64,000 nucleotides of DNA from positions 33,241,101 through 33,305,100 of the forward strand of contig CM046873.1 in assembly GCA_025617745.1 (NCBI GenBank). Direction: 5' to 3'. The position numbers and the translations under genes were made by a program. The first letter of the stretch is position 1. The number at the start of each line of letters is the position of its first letter. The notes under the pieces were generated by a model that ran no database searches, was not told the origin of the DNA, and saw only the letters and a program-made list of their open reading frames with translations. Shown piece after piece: positions 55,901 to 61,499 of the stretch. Origin of the DNA: Heliocidaris erythrogramma. Taxonomy: Eukaryota > Echinodermata > Echinoidea > Camarodonta > Echinometridae.

Positions 55901-57342
55901 CCATGATTATCTCAGCCGATGTAGAACACGGCAAATACCACTTCTTGGTGGATAAAGCCTGGCGCACTTCGGAAAAGTGTTCGTTCGCTAGTTTAATCGG
56001 TTGGGTATCCAACGAGGCATCCGCCATAGCGGTAATCTTGAGCACGGCAGAAAGATTGGTTTGTACAGAAAAACCGAGGGGGAGGCTTACGTTCTTTGCC
56101 TCCTGCCTGCTCATTGTTATGTGCTGGGTGTTGTCCTTCGTTTCGAGCGTCTTGGTAACAGTGATAAGCGAGAAATCCCCAGAGAAATATGGCTTGGCTG
56201 AAATGTGTATCCCCGTTTACTTTCACTCGCAGCCGAAGGATGTGCTCATAAGTGACAGCCATTGGACTGTTCTCTCTACCACTTACACGCCACCTACGAG
56301 GCAGGTTGAAATTCTCAACCCACCAATGCGGTACTCTGTCTACATCCTCATCATTGTAAACCTTCTGTCCTCCCTCATTACCGTAATCTCCAATGTGAAG
56401 ATGGTGGTAAGGAAATGGAGGCATATTCGTACACTTGAAATAATAATTGATGTCCCACTCGGTAACATGGATGGTGCAACACCCGGTGCCATACCTGATA
56501 CCACATCCGATATTACACTTGATACCAATCGTGACAACATACCTGATAACAAACATACCACAAATGCTACCACACCCAATATCGAACCCGATACCAACCC
56601 TGACACCACACACGGTGCCACTCCCAATACCAAACCTGATACAACACCCAGTGCAACACCCAATACCAAACCGGATATCACACCCATTACGGCGCCTGAA
56701 ATCGCATCAGGTTCCACACCAAATACCGAATCTGTTACCACACCGTGTACCAAACCCAATACCAAACTTAATACAAGACCCAGTGCCACACCCAGTACCA
56801 ACTCTGATACCACGCACGGCACCACATCCGCTACCGCACCCGATTCCAAATTTAATACCACTCCCGAAATCATTATCACGCCCGACACCACACCCGACAC
56901 CACACCCGACACCACACCTGATACTACACCTGATAACATACTTGATACCATACCCGATACCACTTCTGATATTCTACTTTATACCACTCCTCTCGAGCAC
57001 CAACTTGTCCGCAAGGCTGCTCAGCGGACTGCTGTCATATTTCTCATTGACCTTTTGTCTTGGATTCCCGTTCTTGTCATCGGCATCGCTTCCCAAACAG
57101 ACGTGTTGATGACGTCACTCTTTTCCTGGGCGATTATGTTTCTGATCACAGTGAAGGCGGCTGTCAATCCCTTTCTCTTTACATTCCTTTTCTATTCAGA
57201 GGACTGCAGGAATGAAGGTAGTGCCCTGATTTTCAGCTTGAGAATGCCCAGAGATCCAAATGCGCCCCCGACCATAACTTATTCAGAAACCGAGACAAGA
57301 GATGCGTTGGACGAAACTCTCGCAATCGCTTTCGGAGTTTAA
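30287..57342 (+). CDS. Leucine-rich-repeat GPCR, relaxin-receptor-like (type C LGR), 5' incomplete, frameshifted
   Basis: A cell-surface receptor: the leucine-rich ectodomain binds the ligand and seven helices signal to G proteins. Thirteen coding exons are visible: 30287-30358, 30848-30916, 31981-32052, 36276-36341, 37927-38046, 38971-39042, 39715-39783, 42320-42388, 42906-42977, 46235-46303, 51400-51471, 54891-54959 and 55622-57342. Every LRR exon is phase 2 at both ends and has AG/GT sites, giving 297 residues (12 repeats). The last exon holds the hinge, 7TM domain and tail. A short hinge with CC directly after the last repeat points to type C. No LDLa module or signal peptide is visible because the 5' end is missing. 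The hinge frame reaches a TAG at 55716 unless one C of a six-C run is disregarded. Introns (0.5-5.1 kb) are full of transposons. Confidence 0.9.
30848..30916 (+). CDS. LRR exon 2, 69 bp
   Basis: The exon starts after GTGTCAG and ends before GTAAGT. The repeat reads DLRYNQISSI then AFTRLTSLES; it is one residue shorter than exon 1 between the Ile and the AF motif. The upstream intron is 489 bp. Confidence 0.9.
30990..31150 (+). repeat. (AGT)n/(ATT)n microsatellite in intron 2
   Basis: About 45 copies of AGT/GTA triplets with CTACT inversions, grading into ATT/ATC triplets. Open frames over it encode only Val/Leu runs and are not genes. Confidence 0.9.
31151..31980. other. Intron 2, remainder; nothing recognised
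   Basis: No exon or element identified. It ends with TTGCTTTGTTTCAG, the acceptor of LRR exon 3. Confidence 0.5.
31981..32052 (+). CDS. LRR exon 3, 72 bp
   Basis: Acceptor TTTGTTTCAG, donor GTAAGT. The repeat reads YLNKNRISSV then SFSDLTKLDI with the split leucine. Confidence 0.9.
32053..33480. other. Intron 3, first part; nothing recognised
   Basis: AT-rich, without exon or transposon ends that I can support. Confidence 0.45.
33481..33631. mobile_element. 151-bp MITE in intron 3
   Basis: Inverted ends CAGGGGCCCGTTGCACAAAA and complement, followed by GTTGCGTTT repeats in both arms. No clear target duplication (flanks TGGTATTA and TTCACATA), so the superfamily is not assigned. Confidence 0.75.
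34054..34200. mobile_element. hAT-like poly-C MITE in intron 3, 8-bp duplication (1 mismatch)
   Basis: Ends GGGGGCGGCTCTAGG and, inverted, CAGGGGCGGCTCGGGG, with C runs and a CA repeat inside. Flanks CTAGTTGA (34046-34053) and CTAGTTAA (34201-34208) are an 8-bp duplication with one difference. Confidence 0.7.
34468..35468. mobile_element. Long-inverted-repeat element, copy B (complete), intron 3
   Basis: This is the best-preserved copy: it starts CAGTGCGTCCCCCCAAAAGT and ends with ACTTTTTTATGGGACGCACTG, followed by TA. The halves are inverted copies meeting near 34970, with words such as GCTTGAGTGAGCAAAAGG, GGTATCAGCAAAGTT and TTTCAAAATATTTTCAGG. No open frame suggests a transposase, so it would need one in trans. 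Confidence 0.8.
35731..35760 (-). ncRNA. Hammerhead-ribozyme-like core motif
   Basis: On the minus strand the sequence is CTGACGA, T, GGAGTC, TGCAT, GACTCC, GAAA, C. CUGANGA, a closed stem II (6 bp with a 5-base loop) and GAAA are the conserved core of hammerhead ribozymes, known from Penelope-like retroelement ends. One unpaired T lies between CTGACGA and the stem. The stem III partner and cleavage triplet could not be placed, so activity is unproven. No reverse transcriptase was recognised next to it. Confidence 0.4.
36276..36341 (+). CDS. LRR exon 4, 66 bp
   Basis: Acceptor ATTTTTCAG, donor GTAAGT. It reads DLRNNQIRFS then FGSSTSLQV. This is the shortest repeat and lacks the usual A before F and the leucine after it (SST), so it is a degenerate repeat in a conserved exon frame. 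Confidence 0.88.
36342..37100. other. Intron 4, first part; nothing recognised
   Basis: Contains a G run near 36903 and pyrimidine-rich sequence. No exon or element was defined. Confidence 0.45.
37101..37318 (+). repeat. Tandem duplication, 2 x ~107 bp, intron 4
   Basis: TCATTACCGGTCGAGG starts at 37101 and 37208. Both units continue through TTGTCAAATACAT and TTTTACGGTACACATACATG with few differences. Confidence 0.85.
37340..37690 (+). repeat. (ATT)n/(ATC)n triplet microsatellite, intron 4
   Basis: About 350 bases of imperfect ATT, ATC and GAT triplets on both strands. Open frames over it are artefacts. Confidence 0.85.
37927..38046 (+). CDS. LRR exon 5 with a 16-residue expansion, 120 bp
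   Basis: Acceptor TTGTTACAG. The reading DLRNNSLGER begins a normal repeat. It is followed by RYRGYGFHFFPPLSENVAL, then SFAGLPNLTR with the leucine split as CT/G. I chose the donor GTACGT at 38047, not GTAAAA at 38055, because only the former gives phase 2 and the L-x-x-L-x-x-L spacing of the other repeats. The extra residues lie between the strand and helix sides of the repeat; in related receptors LRR units are 22-24 residues. Confidence 0.8.
38047..38970. other. Intron 5; nothing recognised
   Basis: AT-rich intron without identifiable elements. It ends CCATTTTCTTGAAAG, an acceptor weaker than the others. Confidence 0.5.
38971..39042 (+). CDS. LRR exon 6, 72 bp
   Basis: The acceptor CTTGAAAG has a poorer pyrimidine tract; the donor is GTAAGT. 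The repeat reads YLSTNNIRTL then TFIGLTSLLY with the split leucine. A transposon starts within ten bases of the donor. Confidence 0.88.
39050..39434. mobile_element. Long-inverted-repeat family, right half only (copy C), intron 6
   Basis: It begins ACTCACACAAAGTAACATTT, matching the inner right arm of copy B (35058 on). It ends with TTTTCTGGGACGCACTG followed by TA. The left half is missing. Its edge lies about 8 bases after the exon 6 donor site. Confidence 0.75.
39715..39783 (+). CDS. LRR exon 7, 69 bp
   Basis: Acceptor TGTGTAACAG, donor GTAAGC. It reads DLSRNELNSI then AFVGLKSLEE with the split leucine. Confidence 0.9.
39839..40926. mobile_element. Long-inverted-repeat element, divergent subfamily (copy D), intron 7
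   Basis: It starts CAGTGTGCATCAAATAAGTA after TA and ends with the approximate complement TTTTTATACACACTG. The arms (to about 40090 and from about 40655) are inverted copies. They keep the same order of subterminal words as copy B: a TTATGGGT..CATCGGATG block, GTGAGTA..GGCTACTTTTG, then CTCAGTCTTGAAT. The ends differ, so it is a related but separate subfamily. The centre (40090-40655) is not inverted. Confidence 0.7.
40927..42319. other. Intron 7, remainder; one palindrome and a G run
   Basis: There is a G run at 41042-41059. An inverted repeat, ACTTTCGAAAAATAAACTCAAG (41711-41732) against its complement near 41853-41874, defines a hairpin of about 41690-41895. A small CCAGGGAGGTGATC palindrome lies near 41611. 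No exon was found. Confidence 0.45.
42320..42388 (+). CDS. LRR exon 8, 69 bp
   Basis: Acceptor CAATCTTCTAG, donor GTAAGT. It reads KLNRNQISRI then AFNGLLSLQF with the split leucine. Confidence 0.9.
42727..42866. mobile_element. 140-bp MITE in intron 8
   Basis: Inverted arms GGGGAGTGTTTCATCAAGCA and complement, each continuing with TTTGTCAGTGAT. The loop contains a CATGATTGGCTGAAAGC word. TA-rich flanks; the superfamily is not assigned. Confidence 0.75.
42906..42977 (+). CDS. LRR exon 9, 72 bp
   Basis: Acceptor TTCTCGACAG, donor GTAAGT. It reads DLSNNQLFLS then PFPELRNLKT with the split leucine. Confidence 0.9.
43081..43173 (+). repeat. Homopolymer/microsatellite tract C(n)-(CA)n-A(n), intron 9
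   Basis: A C run, then CA repeats, and after CATCCCCT a run of about 30 A. Length is likely imprecise in the assembly. Confidence 0.85.
43563..43884. mobile_element. ~320-bp MITE in intron 9
   Basis: Inverted ends GGTGGTATTCTGAGATTTAT and complement, extending to AAAATCTTTTC. The left arm word ATTCTGAGATTTATTCTATC recurs in direct orientation near 43667, so the left end is partly duplicated. Confidence 0.75.
43909..44971. mobile_element. GC-rich inverted-repeat element with subterminal CGTACG repeats (Harbinger-like?)
   Basis: Ends TAGTCACAACTGCCCGTACG (43912-43931) and the exact complement (44949-44968). Both flanks are rich in short words such as CGTACG, ACGCAAG and GTGCGG. Immediately inside the left end is a hairpin ACGTAGAGGTCCGTGGCAGT against its complement (43950-44030). 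On the minus strand a start near 44379 reads MAGARGRGQKRTREAKRV, a short basic N-terminus that could be the remnant of a second transposon protein. Termini and subterminal structure resemble PIF/Harbinger elements, but the 3-bp duplication is obscured by the adjoining element. Confidence 0.55.
45283..45417 (+). pseudogene. Truncated N-terminus of a transposon protein (putative transposase stub)
   Basis: The reading is MLNSEEANLEERRCLYVAAG followed by ALIVYQQERDLEERREEEKKG and a stop after 44 codons. The acidic, Glu/Arg-rich helix resembles the start of Harbinger-type nuclease proteins only in general character. The sequence after AAAAAAGG switches to the end of the minus-strand stub, marking a deletion junction at about 45405. 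Confidence 0.4.
45430..45585 (-). pseudogene. Truncated N-terminus with MADF-like start
   Basis: The minus-strand start at 45585 reads MASSSSSDNDGTENTEHEEK, then a basic segment KRTKRARTSKR, and YKWTEDAVQLIADFVKENSA with LYDKTF. The W-x(4-6)-LI-x-F/V-x(3)-P/S-x-LYD pattern is that of MADF/Myb-SANT-like DNA-binding domains, which accompany Harbinger transposases. The domain is cut off after about 20 residues. Confidence 0.5.
46235..46303 (+). CDS. LRR exon 10, 69 bp
   Basis: Acceptor TTTTTTCTCAG, donor GTAAGA. It reads NLAANRISTV then KFSTLSSLVL with a split leucine (CT/G). The AF motif is replaced by KF. Confidence 0.88.
46304..47081. other. Intron 10, first part; nothing recognised
   Basis: AT-rich, one T run at 46541-46552, no exon or element ends identified. 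Confidence 0.45.
47082..47252. mobile_element. hAT-like poly-G/poly-C MITE, exact 8-bp duplication AGATATAG
   Basis: Ends CAAGGCCGTACGCAG and its exact complement. G and C runs lie at the left. AGATATAG is at 47074-47081 and 47253-47260. Confidence 0.88.
47489..47913. other. Coding-like island in intron 10, unassigned
   Basis: The base composition changes abruptly to a balanced, codon-like sequence inside an AT-rich intron. Open frames exist on both strands. On the plus strand ADFSTPILVPDGDNPNVAQ continues to LPREDFTHTLLPYGRI and a stop at 47911-47913. On the minus strand a frame runs 47835-47494. I recognise no family. A fragment of a retroelement gag/pol is the likeliest origin. Confidence 0.3.
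48573..49090. mobile_element. ~520-bp inverted-repeat element in intron 10
   Basis: The left end CCTGCTTAAGCAGACGACGT is matched by the complement of ACATCGTCTGCTTAGACAGG (49067-49086). The interior is AT-rich without a transposase. Target duplication unclear. Confidence 0.55.
49091..50780. other. Intron 10, later part; homopolymers and repeat fragments
   Basis: AAAGCGACCGAG occurs at 49361 and 49582, on either side of a C run ending AAGATACGCCACTG. This looks like a partial poly-C element related to the family elsewhere in the window. A second C run lies at 50392-50412. No exon recognised. Confidence 0.45.
50790..51125. mobile_element. ~330-bp palindromic element in intron 10
   Basis: The core arms CCCCATTGAAGTCAGTGT (50912-50929) and the complement of ACACTGACTTCAATGGGG pair almost perfectly over about 45 bases around AACTGTTA. 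Outward the pairing continues with more mismatches (ACCATATCTCAAAGGAACAT against the complement of the right side). It would form a long hairpin in RNA or single-stranded DNA. Confidence 0.65.
51400..51471 (+). CDS. LRR exon 11, 72 bp
   Basis: Acceptor TCTTCTTTATAG, donor GTAAGT. It reads DLSGNRITRI then AFAMLGNLEY with a split leucine (CT/G). Confidence 0.9.
51652..51996. mobile_element. hAT-like MITE in intron 11, exact 8-bp duplication CCTCCAGT
   Basis: Ends CAAGGTTGCCACATCTAGCA and, inverted, CAGTGTTGCCACAGCTAAAA. ATCTAGCATAATT words are repeated on both sides of a T run. CCTCCAGT occurs at 51644-51651 and 51997-52004. Confidence 0.88.
52471..53171. mobile_element. hAT-like poly-C/poly-G element nested in copy E, 8-bp duplication CACTTTAG
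   Basis: Ends TAATGGCGGCACCAGG (degraded) and, inverted, CAGTGGCGGCACCAGG. CACTTTAG is at 52463-52470 and 53172-53179. The right arm of copy E carries the uninterrupted site near 53897-53904 in inverted form, confirming the insertion. Inside is a partial tandem repeat (CTTGGCGCCGTCC..GGCAAAAA, about 52600-52770 and 52780-52920) and a 72-base C run. Confidence 0.85.
52921..52992 (+). repeat. Poly-C tract, 72 bases
   Basis: Uninterrupted run of C from 52921 to 52992. Length in the living genome is uncertain. Any protein reading across it is an artefact. Confidence 0.95.
54891..54959 (+). CDS. LRR exon 12 (last repeat), 69 bp
   Basis: Acceptor CTTCTTTTAG, donor GTGAGT. The repeat reads RISGEILDVP then VFSDLESLRF and ends with AT of a split codon that becomes Ile when joined to the A of the terminal exon. 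The Asn of the LRR core is Glu, as expected for a terminal, irregular repeat. Confidence 0.85.
54960..55621. other. Intron 12; nothing recognised
   Basis: Short AT-rich intron ending in TTTGTTTATTTTTGTAG. An open frame from 55570 runs through the acceptor into the terminal exon but is only readthrough, not coding. Confidence 0.6.
55622..57342 (+). CDS. Terminal exon: hinge, 7TM domain, long Thr/Pro/Asp loop, tail
   Basis: Joined in phase, the exon starts TTADHRLCCLVEES-VNTTCV, a short hinge with adjacent cysteines and an NTT glycosylation site, as in type C LGRs. After a six-C run (55693-55698) the frame must change by one base to give PLERCSSLLPNLPLKF and TM1 (..IIGNVLVILV). TM2 holds MADLFMGIYI. 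C137/C213 (counting from 55570) can form the TM3-ECL2 disulphide. TM3 ends AERL instead of DRY, TM4 has MCW, and TM5 is SVYILIIVNLL. ICL3 (residues ~283-486) carries ~180 residues of repeats. TM6 has IDLLSWIPV and TM7 AVNPFLFTF. The tail is ~50 residues, stop TAA 57340-57342. The family normally has a short ICL3. Confidence 0.92.
56461..56993 (+). repeat. In-frame Thr/Pro/Asp/Asn repeat in intracellular loop 3
   Basis: About 178 residues of diverged units such as TPNTKPD, TTHGATPN and DTTPD. The most recent part is a perfect 12-bp array (CCCGACACCACA) at 56881-56932 giving PDTT five times. The repeat stays in frame throughout with no stop, while third positions vary, so it is translated sequence rather than junk microsatellite. 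It is likely disordered and offers many Ser/Thr sites. Confidence 0.9.
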
Positions 57343-57599
57343 AGTTGTTTGTCCGAAATTCCACATAGAAAATTTACGACTGATGATTTTCAAATCATAG
57401 ACGTTGTTGAGAAATAGATTTCTGCATCGTCGCATAATACTTGATCTAGCCTTCGTCAGGTCGCACATGTATAACATGCTTTATCACACATTTTGATAGG
57501 TATCAGTGTTCACATTGTAGTATCAGAATTAGAGCTAAAATTTATGGGGTTCCACAAGGACGCATTTTGTGCCCATACAGATTTTAAAAAATATTACTG

Positions 57600-57605
57600 A
57601 ATAAA
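57600..57605 (+). promoter_or_regulatory. Candidate polyadenylation signal AATAAA
   Basis: AATAAA lies 258 bases after the receptor stop codon and is the first canonical hexamer downstream. Use is inferred. Confidence 0.45.
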
Positions 57606-57823
57606 TGCATTGGTTTAAAAGATCAGGCTGAATAATTCCCATATCATTTATATTTACTATTATAATAGAATATACCTGTCCGAAGTTGACTATATAAAAA
57701 AGTGATCGAGTTATTGTAATTATTTATAGATGACAGCTTTGAGACTTCGATTTAGTAAAAGAAAAAGAAAGTTATGTATAAAGAAAGGAAAAGGGCAAGT
57801 TTTTTTTTCATTTTTTGAATATA
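57606..57823. other. Receptor 3' flank; nothing recognised
   Basis: AT-rich sequence up to the next transposon. Confidence 0.45.
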
Positions 57824-58625
57824 CAGTGCGTCCTCAAAAAACAGTTAAGTCAGAAAAAGTCCCCGAAATAAATATTTCAGAATATTTGGAACAAAATTTC
57901 ATACCTGTGTAATAGCTAAGCATCTCTTCTATTACATAACACCTAAAGACCTGTGAGCAAGGACCACTTTTGTGAAAAGGTGCAAAATTCAGACTTGACA
58001 AGAATTGGTATTTCTTCTGGCACTTCAGACATTTTATCAACGATGAAGTTCTGTTCACTGTATGTCGTTACGTATCTCATCAGTATTTTCATGTTTCAGT
58101 GAGCAACATTATCCCCTTTACTGAGTGTTTTGAAATATTAGTTTAAGCAAGGTTTTAATTCAAGCTGGTTTTCTCAGTCAACCATAAAGTTTAGAATCCC
58201 ATCTCAAGAAATATAGAAAACAAAGCCTATTCTTTCATAAATTGCATTTTAATGATCAGAATATGAAAGTTTCTAAGCCTTTTCAAAACTCCAAACTTTC
58301 CTGATACCAGACAGAACCAATACAAAGTTTTGTCAGCCATATATTTTGCACCATTTCACAATAATGGTTTTTGCTCACTCATGCGTAACATATCGTTAGA
58401 TTTTTGGTGTCATTTGATAGGAGAGACCCTAAGCTATCCATAGGTGTGAACATTTCATGAACATATTTTGAAATGTTCATTAGGGGAGACTTTTTTCAGC
58501 TCTCAACTTTTTACGGTTCTTCGAAATACCAATTCTTGTCAAGTTTGGTTTTTGCACCCTTTCGCAAAAGTCGTTTTTGCTCACTCAAGCTCAAAATATT
58601 GCCACATATTATATACTCTTTAATG
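57824..58625. mobile_element. Long-inverted-repeat element, copy F
   Basis: It starts CAGTGCGTCCTCAAAAAACA after TA, with the same subterminal words as copy B (TATTTCAGAATATTTGGAAC, CATCTCTTCTATTACATAAC, GACTTGACAAGAATTGGTAT). The inverted right arm carries GGTGTCATTTGATAGGAGAG and GAAATGTTCATTAGGGGAGA. The right end lacks the GACGCACTG terminus and passes into a partial further unit (58530-58620), as in copy A. Confidence 0.75.
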
Positions 58626-59319
58626 AAACGCAAACAATAATATATGGAGAAATTTTCAGTTTAACTTTGCTCAGAGCACAGAAGCTGAGGTAAATGAAGA
58701 TCGTTGCTATAATGATGTAGTTGTGGAATTCTCTTCCAATATTTCTTTTTCGTGAAGTTAATTACCGCAAACTCTAAAACTCTGAGACAAAAAGTTGCAT
58801 TTTTCAGAAGTTTAAATTACTTGACATTATCTGTTGATTTAATGTTTGTCATTTGTTGATATTATATCTCTATGTTGTAAATTTTAGTCAACACTGTCAA
58901 ATATTACTCTACTTTTTCTTCTTCTCTATTATAGTATTTCGATCAGATTTAATCATGTTAATTACATGTGATATATACGTTCCTCTTTTTTTTTCTATTT
59001 TAGGATACTTCAAAAATAACCGCTTTTTGGGGATAGCATTTAAAATGATTTATGTACATTTCATCTAACGTCGTGGGGGATATACCGGCACGAATAAATA
59101 AAACAAAACAAAAAACAGACCAACAAGAAGAAAATATACAATTAGGGGCCTAGAGTGGAGACCATTTTTTAATATCTCTCCATGGTTGGCCATTGCCAGT
59201 CCGTAATGCTCAATTGAAAACTACATAACAGGTAATATGTTTTGGGATAGTTTTGTTACGGTTGTTACGGTTAGCACAGTTTGCATACTAAAACTTCATG
59301 CGTAAATAATTTCATTTTA
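58626..59319. other. No gene recognised
   Basis: AT-rich sequence with short, featureless open frames. Confidence 0.45.
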
Positions 59320-59934
59320 AGTCCCTTTCACACCGGGGAGCCACCGGGGCTGCGTAGAGTTGCGTAGTGCGGCGTACCAACTACGCCGAGCTTACGCTGC
59401 CCTACGCTATGCCTACGCTGGCCTACGTGGCAATACACCGAGGGACGCAAAGGGGTATACGCGAGATGGACGCAACAATTTAAAGATGTTTAATTTTTCG
59501 CGTACTTTCGGCGTAGAGCACTAAAGGCAGAAAGTATGCAGTTTTTACGAAAGTCTACACAACACTACGCTACTGTACGATTCGCCTACGCAATAGTAGG
59601 CTACCCTACGCCAGTCCGACGAAAAATCCTTTGAGGCTGGCATGGTGTTGCGCACTTCTGCTTAGTGTGGGTTGAGGATAAGCAAACCTACGTACACAGA
59701 ACTACGTATACGTACGTAACCCTACGCTTGTTATACGCAATCCTAAATGCGTAGGTACGCCAATAACATATGCAGTAGGTACGTGGGGCCTATGCACAGG
59801 GTACGCAACCATACGCCATCGTACGCCAGTCTATGCATAACCTACGTAGGGACTACGCCGATCCGAAGCGTAATTTTGGCGTACTCGGTACGCCGCACAA
59901 CGCAACTCTACGCAGGCCCGGTGTGAAAGGGGCT
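59320..59934. mobile_element. PIF/Harbinger-type non-autonomous element, TTA target duplication
   Basis: Ends AGTCCCTTTCACACCGGG and, inverted, AGCCCCTTTCACACCGGG. TTA flanks both sides (59317-59319 and 59935-59937). Both halves are packed with TACGC/GCGTA words (CTACGCTGGCCTACG, CGTACGTAACCCTACG). This subterminal arrangement is also seen at 11345 and 43909-46018. No coding region. Confidence 0.78.
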
Positions 59935-59999
59935 TTAGCGATTGCAAAACAGTCGTTTAATTTACAAGGTGCATTGTACAGACGTAAGTTTTGTACAGT

Positions 60000-60430
60000 G
60001 AGATAATTTTTGTTTTGTAGCATTCTTTATTGCATTCATTCAGTACAAATGAAAATCGTACAACTTCATTTTTAATAGATGTACATAACACAATTACCAA
60101 AATGTATGGAACATTATACATCTCTCAGAAATACATAATATAATGAAATATATAGTACATAATACATTCAAATTAATCATACTGAATGAATAATATAGAT
60201 CATAGCCTTCCCCGCCCTCCCCCTTTTTTTTTTGTTTGTAGCATTCTTTATTGCATTCATTCAGTACAAATGAAAAATCATACATCTTCATTTTTAGTTC
60301 ATGTACACAACATATCATAAGGACAGTCTTCAGTAATACATAATATAAGTAAAATACATGTATAGTACACAAGGTACTCAAATGAATCATACCGAATGAA
60401 TATTATAGATTAACCCCACCCCCAAACAAA
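60000..60430 (-). repeat. 3' end of reverse-strand retrotransposon, duplicated ~223 bp
   Basis: GTAGCATTCTTTATTGCATT occurs at 60017 and 60235, each followed by CATTCAGTACAAATGAAAA and about 200 similar bases. On the minus strand each copy ends AATGCAATAAAGAATGC, i.e. an AATAAA signal near the 3' end. Two tandem 3' ends suggest either a duplicated 3' UTR or two insertions of one family. Confidence 0.65.
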
Positions 60431-60558
60431 CAAACACACAAACAAGAAAAGAAAGGCAAAAAGAAAGAAGAAAAGAGAAGAGAATAGATAAGGGCAGTCT
60501 ATAGCGGCAAAGAGCCGCCAACTTCACACGATCGCGAACCAGGCAGGCTGCTCACCCA

Positions 60559-61490
60559 TCATGACCATTGTTTTCGTTTCACGCTTATGTGCGTTACTTT
60601 GAACTGTTCCCATTTCTTATAGTGTAGTGTCAAAGTATTCCGTTCGGTTGCAATCTTTCTTTCTTCTTGTTTACTTTTAAAGGGATACTCAACCGCAGAT
60701 TGTGGACGTTTTAATGCCGCGAGAGGGCACTGTGATCGTTACCTGATCATGCCGTTGCGACTGGTCGCCGCACAAACATGCACGCTCCACCTGAGTTCGA
60801 GCTCTCGTGCGAGATTCGGTCGGCTTCGTGCAGTCGAAATGTAATCCCACTTAGTCCAACGGACGCGTTCGACGCACAAACTTTGTGTACGAGTGAATGG
60901 GGCTTACGCAATCCTGACTTTCCCCACGGCCGCCCGGTTGCGTATCCCTTTAAGCAGTTTTTCTCTTATTTCTTCAATACTTGGAGGCTTCTTTTTTTCC
61001 CCGACTAAGTTATATCAAATATTTAATTAATAAAATAACATGATTATTTGCCGATCTTCAGTTGTTTCCTCTAATCCAATGTGTACTTCCTTCCAAATCA
61101 TGTCTTTAAGAATGGGAAAATCTAAGATGTTACTTCACCGTTCCCATAATTTTGTTACCATTTCACATTCAAAAAATATATGCCTATAAGTCTCCTCCTC
61201 TTTACCACAAAATGAGCATTTATCACTTGATATAAAGTGAAACCTGTAGAAATGATGGTTCACAAATATAATATAGAGCAATTTAAATTGAAATTCTCTC
61301 AATTTATTATCCAATGTGCTTAATCTAGGACGACAAAAAACCTTTTCAATTTCTTTTACCGACATATTATACGATAATTGTAAATTCTGAAAACTAACAG
61401 GAGTGTCGGCCATTTTTTGTATGCACGCCCTATACAAATTCTTTGAACAAACTGATTCAAATTGAAAATTTTTCTTTGAAAACATAAATT
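60559..61490 (-). pseudogene. L1/Tx1-like retrotransposon ORF2, C-terminal fragment
   Basis: The minus-strand reading contains LSTLDNKLREFQFKLLYIIF, SSDKCSFCGKEEETYRHIFF and ECEMVTKLWER. The C-x2-C..H-x(4)-C knuckle after a KLREFQ-K-LH-like block is the C-terminal signature of L1/Tx1-type ORF2 proteins. After frame breaks (stop near 61137) it continues with IEEIREKLL, a MITE, and SKQEERKIATERNTLTLHYK, to a TGA at 60559-60561. Endonuclease and RT are absent (5' truncation), as usual for dead copies. Confidence 0.75.
60681..60949. mobile_element. 269-bp MITE with TTAA target duplication
   Basis: Ends AGGGATACTCAACCGC and, inverted, AGGGATACGCAACCGG. TTAA lies on both sides (60677-60680 and 60950-60953). 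Removing it with one TTAA rejoins the retrotransposon reading EKLL-KSKQEERK. TTAA duplication is typical of piggyBac or Kolobok mobilisation. The interior is GC-richer than its surroundings. Confidence 0.85.
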
Positions 61491-61499
61491 CTATTTTTA

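Noticed and set aside
56340-56963. Long minus-strand open frame of Val/Ser/Gly repeats opposite the receptor loop
   Set aside because: It is the antisense image of the PDTT repeat. The plus strand carries a full 7TM domain with conserved motifs and the minus frame has no family features.
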